Assembly (NCBI GenBank): GCA_964196195.1
Contig: CAXMSE010000076.1
Coordinates: 1 to 33,121 of the forward strand
Length of the DNA stretch: 33,121 bases
Source of the DNA: OFTM10 sp964196195
Lineage (GTDB): Bacteria; Actinomycetota; Acidimicrobiia; Acidimicrobiales; Aldehydirespiratoraceae
Direction of reading: 5' to 3'
In this document: positions 14,467 through 21,488 of the stretch, piece by piece
How positions within the stretch are numbered: position 1 is the first letter of the stretch
Layout of the letters: the number at the start of each line of letters is the position of its first letter
Made by a program: the position numbers and the translations under genes
Notes under the pieces: model-generated
Database searches by the model: none
The model's input: the letters and a program-made list of their open reading frames with translations, nothing else
What the model was told of the DNA's origin: nothing

Positions 14467-16008
14467 ATGAAGGCAAAGCTCGACGACCTGCGCAGGCGCA
14501 AGGACGAGGCGGTTCACGCCGGATCCGAACGTTCTGTTCAGCGTCAGCACGACAAGGGCAAGATGCTCGCCCGCGAGCGAATCGACTACCTCCTCGATGA
14601 GGGTTCATTTCATGAGCTCGACATGCTGGCCCGCCACCGCGCCCACGAGGCGGGCCTCGAGCAGCGCCCCTATACCGACGGGGTAATCACCGGTTGGGGC
14701 ACCATCGACGGACGCAAAGTGTTTGTGTTCTCCCAGGATTTCACGGTGATGGGTGGTGCTCTCGGCGAGGTGTTCGCGGAGAAGTTGCACAAGGTGATGG
14801 ACCTGGCCCTGTCCACGGGTGCTCCGATGGTTGGTCTCAACGACGGTGCGGGTGCTCGTATCCAGGAAGGCGTGGTGAGCCTCGACGGCTACGGCGGCAT
14901 CTTCCATCGCAATGTCCAGGCATCCGGCGTGATTCCCCAGATTTCGGTGATTCTCGGGCCTTGCGCCGGCGGCGCGGTCTACAGCCCGGCCATGACCGAC
15001 TTCATATTCATGGTGCGTGGGAAATCACACATGTTCATCACCGGGCCCGACGTCGTGAAGACGGTCACCGGTGAAGAGGTCACCCTCGAGGAACTCGGGG
15101 GGGCGGGTTCGCACAGCACCAAGTCGGGGGTGGCAACTTTCGTTGCCGCGTCTGAAGAGGACGTGCTCGACGAGGTCAAGCATCTCCTTGGCTTCCTTCC
15201 CGCCAACAACCTCGCCCAGTCGCCGGTGATCGAGAGCGGCGACGATCCGGATCGGCTCTGCCCCGAGCTCGACGAGCTGATGCCGGAGAGCTCCAGCGTG
15301 CCCTACGACATGAAGCACGTCATCACCGCGGTCCTCGACGACGGCGAGTTCATGGAATACCACGCCGGTTGGGCGCGCAGCATCGTGTGCGGCTTTGGCC
15401 GAGTCGACGGACGTGCGGTGGGCGTGGTGGGAAATCAGCCGATGATGTTGGCGGGGGTTCTCGACATCGAGTCGGCGGAGAAGGCGGCCCGATTTGTTCG
15501 AACCTGCGACGCGTTCAACATCCCGCTCCTCACCTTCGTCGATGTGCCCGGGTTCCTTCCCGGCGTCGACCAGGAGTACGGCGGCATCATCCGCCACGGC
15601 GCCAAGCTCCTCTACGCCTACTGCGAGGCCACCGTCCCGCGGATCCAGGTCATCACCCGAAAGGCTTATGGCGGCGCCTATGTGGTGATGGATTCGAAGT
15701 CGGTGGGCTGCGACCTTTCGTTCGCCTGGCCCACCGCCGAGCTGGCCGTGATGGGGCCCCAGGGGGCAGTGGAGATCATCCATCGGCGCGAGCTCGCCGA
15801 TGCGGCCGACCCTCAGCGCCGCCGCAACGAGCTCGTCGACGACTACACCAAGCGCCTCGCCAACCCCTACATCGCTGCCGAACGCGGCTATGTCGATGAT
15901 GTGATCAAGCCATCGGAGACTCGTCGCAAGATCGTGGCCGGCCTTACCCTGCTCGAGTCCAAACGCGAGGAAGTCCCCCAACGCAAGCACGGGAACGTGC
16001 CGCTCTGA
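14467..16008 (+). CDS. pccB: Acyl-CoA carboxylase beta subunit (propionyl-CoA carboxylase-like)
   Basis: This carboxyltransferase subunit moves CO2 from biotin to an acyl-CoA, most likely propionyl-CoA giving methylmalonyl-CoA. The protein has 513 residues from the ATG at 14467; a GTG at 14452 would add five. Seen in order: MKAKLDDLRRRKDEAVHAG, LARERIDYLLDEGSFHELD, the oxyanion motif GAGARIQEGV, GGAVYSPAMTDF, GGAGSHSTKSGVA, then the C-terminal half FVDVPGFLPGVDQEYGG, a second oxyanion region KAYGGAYVVMDSK, and AVMGPQGAVEIIHRRE. The epsilon subunit overlaps by 1 bp downstream and the epimerase is at 5045, which supports a propionate/methylmalonyl role. The biotin-carrying alpha subunit is not in the window. 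Confidence 0.94.
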   Translation: MKAKLDDLRRRKDEAVHAGSERSVQRQHDKGKMLARERIDYLLDEGSFHELDMLARHRAHEAGLEQRPYTDGVITGWGTIDGRKVFVFSQDFTVMGGALGEVFAEKLHKVMDLALSTGAPMVGLNDGAGARIQEGVVSLDGYGGIFHRNVQASGVIPQISVILGPCAGGAVYSPAMTDFIFMVRGKSHMFITGPDVVKTVTGEEVTLEELGGAGSHSTKSGVATFVAASEEDVLDEVKHLLGFLPANNLAQSPVIESGDDPDRLCPELDELMPESSSVPYDMKHVITAVLDDGEFMEYHAGWARSIVCGFGRVDGRAVGVVGNQPMMLAGVLDIESAEKAARFVRTCDAFNIPLLTFVDVPGFLPGVDQEYGGIIRHGAKLLYAYCEATVPRIQVITRKAYGGAYVVMDSKSVGCDLSFAWPTAELAVMGPQGAVEIIHRRELADAADPQRRRNELVDDYTKRLANPYIAAERGYVDDVIKPSETRRKIVAGLTLLESKREEVPQRKHGNVPL

Positions 16009-16181
16009 TGTCGATCGAGGTCACCCCCACCCCAACCGACGAGGAGCTCACTGCGATCCTCGCGGCCTATGAGGCTCTCTGGCCTCAGCCCAACAACGTC
16101 GCCACGCCGGGCTCCTCGCCGCGATGGCGATTCGCAGGCCGGCCATGGACCCCACGCCCTCACTACGGAGGCTGGACCTAA
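16008..16181 (+). CDS. Acyl-CoA carboxylase epsilon subunit (small)
   Basis: A 57-residue ORF beginning at ATG 16008, which overlaps the beta-subunit stop by one base (TGATG). It has the marks of the actinobacterial epsilon subunit: an N-terminal helix with the PTDEELTAILAAYEALWP pattern, a Pro/Ser-rich middle and a C-terminal WRFAGRPW segment. In actinobacteria this peptide binds the alpha-beta carboxylase and raises its activity. The position directly after pccB strongly supports the call. A perfect hairpin begins two bases after the stop codon. Confidence 0.82.
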   Translation: MSIEVTPTPTDEELTAILAAYEALWPQPNNVATPGSSPRWRFAGRPWTPRPHYGGWT

Positions 16182-16182
16182 C

Positions 16183-16241
16183 CCCCCGTTCTGGTGTAGC
16201 GGAGGTTCGGTTTCCGGGGTTTGGCTACACCAGAACGGGGG
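16183..16241. terminator. Perfect 18-bp hairpin between convergent genes
   Basis: The arms at 16183-16200 and 16224-16241 are exact reverse complements over 18 bp (core GTTCTGGTGTAGC preceded by five Cs) with a 23-base loop. AA/TT pairs outside a one-base bulge extend it. It lies between the end of the carboxylase epsilon gene and the end of prephenate dehydratase, so it can end transcription from both sides. T-runs are minimal, as is common in high-GC actinobacteria. Confidence 0.65.
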
Positions 16242-16259
16242 TTGCCCCGCGGGGGAGCT

Positions 16260-17198
16260 CTACTGGATCTGATCCCTGAGCGCCGTCAACCAGGTATCGG
16301 CATCGGCGACTCCGTCGCGATTGTCGGCCTGCTCTTCGGTAGTGCCGTAAGCCGACGGGTAGGACCCGAGGAACTTCACGTCGCCCTGTTTCATGTGGAC
16401 GTTGCGCAGGGCGTCGCCTACTACCTCGTCGGCGATGTGGCCCTCACAGTCGACAAGGAAGCAGTAGTCGCCGAGGCCGCGACGAGTGGGTCGGCTCTCG
16501 AGTCGGGTGAGGTTGATCGACCGGGCCGCGAACTCCTGGAGGATTCCCACCAGAGATCCGGGTGCGTCGGCGCGTTGGTAGATGAGGATCGATGTCTTGT
16601 CGTGGCCGGAGGGAGAGGCGATGCCGTCGCGGCCGACCAGAACGAACCTCGTCTGGTTCTCGGGGTGGTCCTCGATGTCTTCGGCGAGGATGGAGAGGTC
16701 GTAGACCTCCGCCGATCGTCGGGGTGCGATGGCGGCGGTGTCGTGGCGGCCGCTCTCGGCCAGCTCACGGGCTGCATCGGCGGTGGAGTTTGTGGCTTCG
16801 ATCGCGGCGTGGAGAAGGTGATCGGCGAGGAAGCGCCGGCACTGGGCGTAGCCCATCGGGTGCGAGCGCACATGCTTGATGTCGGCCAGGGTCACTCCTG
16901 GCTGCACGAGCAGGTTGAGGTTGACGTTGATCACCACCTCGCGCTGGATGAGGAGCTCATTGGAGTCGAAGGCGAGGGTGTCGAGGGTGGCGTTCACCGA
17001 GCCTTCGATCATGTTCTCGATCGCTGCGAACCCGTAGGTGACATCGCCCCTCTCGGCAGCCCGCAACACCTCCACGATGCTGCCGAATTGCACCAGTTCC
17101 AGGCCCGCGAGGTCGGGTTCACTGCTGACGGCCTGTTCGGTGAAGGTGCCGGCCGGGCCGAGGTAGCCGACCGTCGGGGTTGTCGCAGGATTGTTCAC
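16260..17198 (-). CDS. pheA: Prephenate dehydratase
   Basis: The enzyme converts prephenate to phenylpyruvate, the committed step to phenylalanine. The catalytic domain shows TVGYLGPAGTFTEQAV, AIENMIEGSVNATLD, VRSHPMGYAQCRRFL, the NSTADAARELAES segment, and the key TRF in QTRFVLVG. The C-terminal ACT domain (KTSILIYQRADAPGSLVGILQEFAARSINLTRLESRP) contains the ESRP motif that binds phenylalanine for feedback inhibition. The GTG at 17198 (VNNPATTPTVGYLGP) gives 312 residues; an ATG at 17237 adds thirteen residues and would leave only 11 bp to the divergent MFS gene. No chorismate mutase domain is fused, as is usual in actinobacteria. Confidence 0.94.
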   Translation of the reverse strand: MNNPATTPTVGYLGPAGTFTEQAVSSEPDLAGLELVQFGSIVEVLRAAERGDVTYGFAAIENMIEGSVNATLDTLAFDSNELLIQREVVINVNLNLLVQPGVTLADIKHVRSHPMGYAQCRRFLADHLLHAAIEATNSTADAARELAESGRHDTAAIAPRRSAEVYDLSILAEDIEDHPENQTRFVLVGRDGIASPSGHDKTSILIYQRADAPGSLVGILQEFAARSINLTRLESRPTRRGLGDYCFLVDCEGHIADEVVGDALRNVHMKQGDVKFLGSYPSAYGTTEEQADNRDGVADADTWLTALRDQIQ

Positions 17199-17248
17199 AG
17201 GAAGCGAGGATAGAGCCACGCCGGCCCGCCGCCCCATAGATTTCTCAG

Positions 17249-18574
17249 ATGGGCCGGGATCAGATCATCAAGTCGTACTACCTGCTGGCTGGCCTCTACA
17301 CCCTCGCCGCGTCGCTGATCTGGGGCGTCAACACTCTCTTCTTGCTCGACGCGGGTCTCTCGGTGGGGGAGGTGTTCGTCGCCAATGCCATCTTCTCCGC
17401 GGGAATGGTGCTGTTCGAGATTCCCACCGGTGTGGTGGCCGACACCCTCGGCCGGCGGGTGTCCTACCTCTTGTCGATCGTGGTGTTGGCGGTTACCACG
17501 GCGCTGTATCTCCTGGCCGCATCGGCGGGGTCGGGTGTGTGGGTGTTCGCGGCCGTGTCGCTCTTCATGGGTCTCGGTTTCACCTTCTACTCCGGCGCGC
17601 TCGAGGCATGGCTGGTCGACGCCCTGGCATCGGTGGACACCGATGGTGATCTCGATCATGTTTTCGCCCGTTCCCAGCAGGTGACCGGGGTTGCGATGAT
17701 GATCGGCACCACGTCGGGCGGCTTCTTGGGCCAGCTCGATCTCGCCGTTCCCTTCATGGTCAGGGCCGCGCTTCTCGGTGCCTTGTTCGTCATCGCCTGG
17801 CGCACGATGCACGACCTCGGGTTCACCCCTCGGCCTCTCGAACTGTCCAACGTCGGCGAGGAACTCAGGGAGCAGACGAGGGTTGGGGTCACCTATGGCT
17901 GGAACCACGGAGGATTTCGCCTCCTGATGTTGGCCGGCCTCATCCGGGGTGCCTTTCTCACCTGGGCGTTCTACGCAGCCCAGCCCTACTTCCTCGAGCT
18001 GCTCGACGACGACAAGATCTGGGTGGTGGGTGTGATCACCGCCCTGATGTCGCTCTCCACCATCGCCGGGAACCAGATCGTGGAAGTGCTCAGCCGGCGG
18101 TGCCGACGTCGTAGTTCGATCATTCTCGGCGCCGCGATCGCCACCTCGTCGGGACTCGTGACGATGGGGCTCACAGATTCGTTCTGGGTGGCGGTGCCCG
18201 CGTTCTTGGTGGTCACCGGAGCCATAGGCGTGGCCACGCCGGTACGCCAGGCCTACGTTCATCACGTTGCCCCGAGCGAACACCGGGCCACTGTCATCAG
18301 CTTCGACGCGATGGTCGGCTCGATCGGTGGCGTCGGAGGTCAACTCGGGTTGGGTCGGCTGGCCGACGCCCGGAGTTTCTCGGCTGGATATCTGGCCGGC
18401 GGCTTGATCACCGTGGCTGCATGGCCCCTGCTGGTCGGGGTGCGTCGTCGAGGTGGCGAAGAGGATCTGATCGCCGGAAGTCGCGAGCGTGAGGGTACGT
18501 GTGCGGGCCAGGGTCTTCCCCGCGACACCCAGGTGGAGTCGCATCCCCGCGAGGTGGTGAAGGCCGGGGGCTGA
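17249..18574 (+). CDS. MFS transporter
   Basis: A 441-residue integral membrane protein of the major facilitator superfamily with about twelve hydrophobic segments. The loop 2-3 signature appears as GVVADTLGRRVSYLLSI after IFSAGMVLFEIPTG, a form typical of the multidrug/unknown-drug exporters. Charged residues cluster in cytoplasmic loops, for example LSRRCRRRSSI. The last 35 residues (after GVRRRGGEED) are hydrophilic and look unconserved, so the real domain may end earlier. The substrate is unknown. The gene is divergent from prephenate dehydratase and 40 bp ahead of the MBL-fold gene. Confidence 0.87.
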   Translation: MGRDQIIKSYYLLAGLYTLAASLIWGVNTLFLLDAGLSVGEVFVANAIFSAGMVLFEIPTGVVADTLGRRVSYLLSIVVLAVTTALYLLAASAGSGVWVFAAVSLFMGLGFTFYSGALEAWLVDALASVDTDGDLDHVFARSQQVTGVAMMIGTTSGGFLGQLDLAVPFMVRAALLGALFVIAWRTMHDLGFTPRPLELSNVGEELREQTRVGVTYGWNHGGFRLLMLAGLIRGAFLTWAFYAAQPYFLELLDDDKIWVVGVITALMSLSTIAGNQIVEVLSRRCRRRSSIILGAAIATSSGLVTMGLTDSFWVAVPAFLVVTGAIGVATPVRQAYVHHVAPSEHRATVISFDAMVGSIGGVGGQLGLGRLADARSFSAGYLAGGLITVAAWPLLVGVRRRGGEEDLIAGSREREGTCAGQGLPRDTQVESHPREVVKAGG

Positions 18575-18614
18575 GGTGGCGGATCGTGGTGTTGCCGCGA
18601 TCTAGGCTGCTCGC

Positions 18615-19328
18615 ATGCCGGATCGGTTCTACTTTCGTCAGTTGCTTTCGGGCCGCGACTTCGCGGCCACCAATCCGATGGCCCAGCAGATGGTCAACTT
18701 CGTCTATGCGATCGGCGATCGCGAGACGGGTGACGCGGTGCTCGTTGATCCGGCCTACGACGTCGCCGGAATTCTCGATGTGCTCGAAGCAGACGGGATG
18801 CGCTGCACGGGTGTACTCGCCACCCACTATCACCCCGATCATGTAGGGGGCTCGATGATGGGTTTCGAGCTCGAAGGTGTCGCCGAACTACTCGAGCGGG
18901 TGGATGTGCCGATCCATGTCCAAGCCGACGAATCTCAGCATGTGTGCACTGTCACCGGCCTCACCGAAGCCTCGCTGGTCACCCACCAAAGTGGCGACAT
19001 CGTGTCGGTTGGCGCGGTCGAGATCGAGCTCATCCACACTCCGGGTCATACGCCGGGGAGCCAGTGCTTTCTGGTGCAGTCCCACCTCGTGGCCGGCGAC
19101 ACCCTGTTCCTCGACGGATGTGGTCGGATGGATCTCCCCGGTTCAGATCCCGAGCAGATGTACGAGAGCCTCACCACGAAGTTGGCGCGGGTCCCGGGCG
19201 AAGCGGTGCTCTATCCGGGCCACCGCTACTCGACGGAATCGTCGGCCACGATGGCGATCACGCGCGAGCGCAACGTCGTCTATCGACCGACTTCGAAAGA
19301 GCAATGGTTGATGGCCTTCGCCAAGTGA
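18615..19328 (+). CDS. Metallo-beta-lactamase fold hydrolase
   Basis: A 237-residue hydrolase of the glyoxalase II / persulfide dioxygenase-like branch. The metal-binding set is complete: HYHPDH (71-76), H145 in HTPGHTPGS, D162 in GDTLFLDGCGR and H203 in PGHRYS. GDTLFLDGCGRMDLPGSD is the form typical of glyoxalase II-like and persulfide dioxygenase-like proteins; which reaction is catalysed cannot be decided by eye. The ATG at 18615 gives a plausible N-terminus (MPDRFYFRQLLSGRDFA). It may be cotranscribed with the MFS gene 40 bp upstream. It converges with the small gene at 19339-19542, with 10 bp between stop codons. Confidence 0.9.
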   Translation: MPDRFYFRQLLSGRDFAATNPMAQQMVNFVYAIGDRETGDAVLVDPAYDVAGILDVLEADGMRCTGVLATHYHPDHVGGSMMGFELEGVAELLERVDVPIHVQADESQHVCTVTGLTEASLVTHQSGDIVSVGAVEIELIHTPGHTPGSQCFLVQSHLVAGDTLFLDGCGRMDLPGSDPEQMYESLTTKLARVPGEAVLYPGHRYSTESSATMAITRERNVVYRPTSKEQWLMAFAK

Positions 19329-19338
19329 GGGCGTGCCG

Positions 19339-19542
19339 TCAGTCGCTGTAAAGGCCTTCGACGTCGGATTCGCCGACCTCGGGAAGCTTCGGCATAGATC
19401 TGATGGGGGAATCAGTCGACTTGGTGATGGCAACGCGGAGGTCGAGCACTCCCTCGGGACCGATCACGCATCCGTCGACCTCAGCGCCTTCCGCTCCGGC
19501 GCGTTCGATTGCGGCTTTCTGCAAGCGTTCCGAGAGGGTCAT
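19339..19542 (-). CDS. Small hypothetical protein (67 residues)
   Basis: A short ORF from ATG 19542 with a good ribosome binding site (GGAAG a few bases upstream on the minus strand). The predicted peptide is hydrophilic: a helical start (MTLSERLQKAAIERAGAEG), a likely strand region (VDGCVIGPEGVLDLRVAITK) and a Ser/Pro-rich acidic end (SMPKLPEVGESDVEGLYSD). No family is recognised. A longer open frame to 19683 has an unlikely composition upstream. Codon use resembles the neighbours. It sits between the MBL-fold gene and the gamma-glutamylcyclotransferase-like gene, in the same direction as the latter, 79 bp downstream of it. Confidence 0.6.
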   Translation of the reverse strand: MTLSERLQKAAIERAGAEGAEVDGCVIGPEGVLDLRVAITKSTDSPIRSMPKLPEVGESDVEGLYSD

Positions 19543-19621
19543 GGCCGAACTTCCTTCACAAGACATGTGACGTGAGATCAACGGTAGACAAGGAACCGCA
19601 TGACGGCATGAGGCCATCGAA

Positions 19622-20263
19622 TCATTGTGGCGATGGATCGGTGATGAGGGCGACGATCGCTTCTGTGTGCCAGTGGGGAGCAACGCCGGGCGACAGGAGC
19701 AGGCGCTCCGCTATCTCGCGAGCGGCGAGAGGGTGTGCATCCGCCAACCCCCGCACGACTGTGCCGAGGTAGGCGGGCGAAGGAGGAGCAGGCTCGCGGT
19801 TCTCGGGAGGGTTGGGGGCGGTGAAGGTGATCACTGGGATGCCATCGACGGGATCGAGAGCGAGGAGGCTGTCGTAGTTCCCCTGCCCGACCAGGTGGTG
19901 ACGGCCGGGTTCGAGATCATCCACCGGCATCGGCGACGAGGGGCGACGACTTTCCTGGGCCATCAGGTCGTCGAACTGGGCGAGGGTGATCAGGTAGCGC
20001 CGGCCGAGGCTCTTGATGGTTGAGGTGCTGTGCTCGAGAAAGGCCACTCCTCCTCCCCACTTGCGCGATGCGCCCGCGAAGCGGACCCGGTGGGGAAGAT
20101 CGCACGGTGCCGACGCCGAGGGCGGGGTGGGATTGCTGGTCCCAGTCTCCACAACAGCGCTCGAGGGAGCACGAGAACCATTGAAATATGCTAGTAGTCG
20201 TGACTCCGAGCAGTTCGACCCGTAGGCCACATACCAAACCAGTCGGCTGTCGCGATCCGTCAC
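19622..20263 (-). CDS. Gamma-glutamylcyclotransferase-like (AIG2-like) protein
   Basis: A 213-residue protein starting at GTG 20263. The signature VWYVAYGSNCSESRLLAYFNG near the N-terminus matches the YGSN nucleotide-like loop of the GGCT/AIG2 fold, whose members cyclise gamma-glutamyl amines to 5-oxoproline. The later GGGVAFLEHS and RRYLITLAQFDDLMAQES follow the same fold, and VRGLADAHPLAAREIAERLL is typical of the longer bacterial histone-like/GGCT members. The catalytic Glu expected near the middle is not assigned by eye. An upstream extension to 20317 is less likely. Function beyond the fold is uncertain. Confidence 0.72.
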   Translation of the reverse strand: MTDRDSRLVWYVAYGSNCSESRLLAYFNGSRAPSSAVVETGTSNPTPPSASAPCDLPHRVRFAGASRKWGGGVAFLEHSTSTIKSLGRRYLITLAQFDDLMAQESRRPSSPMPVDDLEPGRHHLVGQGNYDSLLALDPVDGIPVITFTAPNPPENREPAPPSPAYLGTVVRGLADAHPLAAREIAERLLLSPGVAPHWHTEAIVALITDPSPQ

Positions 20264-20382
20264 GGGCGCAGCGTAGCCACCCGTTCGGTCGACGGTTCCC
20301 TGGCGGCGGGGACTCAAGACGGGTCGTATCAGGCCGATTGTCAGGATGTCGCCGTGATGTTCACGGCGTGGGAGGTCATGTC

Positions 20383-21474
20383 ATGGACGAGTCGTTCAAC
20401 GAGCATCCCCGGCCGGTGCAGTCGATACGCGAGCGGGAGCTCGAGGTCGACGTGGCCCGTCTTCAGGCCGAGCTCGAAGCGGCACGCGGCGGAGATGCGG
20501 TCGAAGCCACATCTCGTTTCCTCACCATGGCCTCCAAGACGGTCGACCTGGCGATGGAGGACGCCCGCCGGGAAGCCGACGACCTTGCCGCGGAGGTGAG
20601 TGCCGACGCCGAGGCACGTCGAGACGAGGCCACCCGATTAGCGGCAGAAGCAGAAGCGAGGGCCGTTGTCCTGCGCCACGAGGCGGAGAACCACGAAGCC
20701 GTGTTGTTCGCGGCGGAGGAAGCCGCACTACGGATCAAGGCAGATGCCGAAGTGGAGGCGAGTAACCTCGTAGCGGTCGAACGAACGAAGGTCGCCGAAG
20801 AGATCGAAGCTCTCAGTTCAGTCAGAGGTGCGCTCGAAGACGAGCGTGGCGCCCTGGAGAACTATCACGAAGAACTCCGTCGTCGTGTACAGGAACTCGC
20901 GGAGTCGATGGTGTCGTTCATGACCACCGAACCACCGATCGCTGGGGCATCGCTCGATGGGTTCATCGCCCCACCACTTCCTGCGGCGCCTGTCTCGCCT
21001 CTTACCACCCCCGAAATGGATCCGCTCGCCGACGCCATGACGGTGTGGGTGGCCGAGCGCGACCCGTCGACCATCGACGAGGTGGCCAACGTCGAGCCTG
21101 TGGAGAGCGGTGATCCGGTCGACTTCGAACAGGTCGTGGAGTTCGATACCCAGCCCGAGTACGAGGCTGAAGACGAAGCTTTCGTAGAGCACGTCGCGTT
21201 CGCCGGCGTGCCGGTAGTGGAGGAAGACGGCGCGGGGACCATCCCGGCAGGACTCTTCGGTCGAGCAACCGAGGAGGAGATCGAGCCTCGTCGACAGGGC
21301 GGATCCCTATTCGGAACCCATGGTGCCCGACTCGTCGAACAGACTTCTCCGGAGGCCTTGGCCGAAGCGCTCAAGGAAGAGGGTGAAGAGGATGAGCGCT
21401 TCCGCTCATTCATCGCAGGCGACGACGAGACCGACGCGAGCCGCGACTGGTTGCTTCGCCCCGAACAGTCCTGA
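20383..21474 (+). CDS. DivIVA-like coiled-coil protein with acidic C-terminal region
   Basis: A 363-residue cytoplasmic protein. The ATG at 20383 has a strong ribosome binding site (GGAGG at 20371-20375). Residues of about 15-175 form a continuous Ala/Glu/Arg-rich coiled coil (RERELEVDVARLQAELEAAR..., RREADDLAAEVSADAEARRDEATRLAAEAEARAVV) resembling DivIVA/SepIVA-type proteins. After VQELAESMVSFM the rest is acidic, Pro-containing and probably disordered, ending DASRDWLLRPEQS. No membrane helix. A role in cell-shape or polar organisation is inferred only from this resemblance. It lies 14 bp ahead of the GGDEF-EAL gene, so the two are probably cotranscribed. A related protein is encoded at 4138-4986. 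Confidence 0.75.
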   Translation: MDESFNEHPRPVQSIRERELEVDVARLQAELEAARGGDAVEATSRFLTMASKTVDLAMEDARREADDLAAEVSADAEARRDEATRLAAEAEARAVVLRHEAENHEAVLFAAEEAALRIKADAEVEASNLVAVERTKVAEEIEALSSVRGALEDERGALENYHEELRRRVQELAESMVSFMTTEPPIAGASLDGFIAPPLPAAPVSPLTTPEMDPLADAMTVWVAERDPSTIDEVANVEPVESGDPVDFEQVVEFDTQPEYEAEDEAFVEHVAFAGVPVVEEDGAGTIPAGLFGRATEEEIEPRRQGGSLFGTHGARLVEQTSPEALAEALKEEGEEDERFRSFIAGDDETDASRDWLLRPEQS

Positions 21475-21488
21475 TCCGACGACTTCAC

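Noticed and set aside
17195..18544. A 449-residue minus-strand open frame over the MFS gene
   Set aside because: Hydrophilic, repeat-poor and without motifs; it mirrors the transporter gene.
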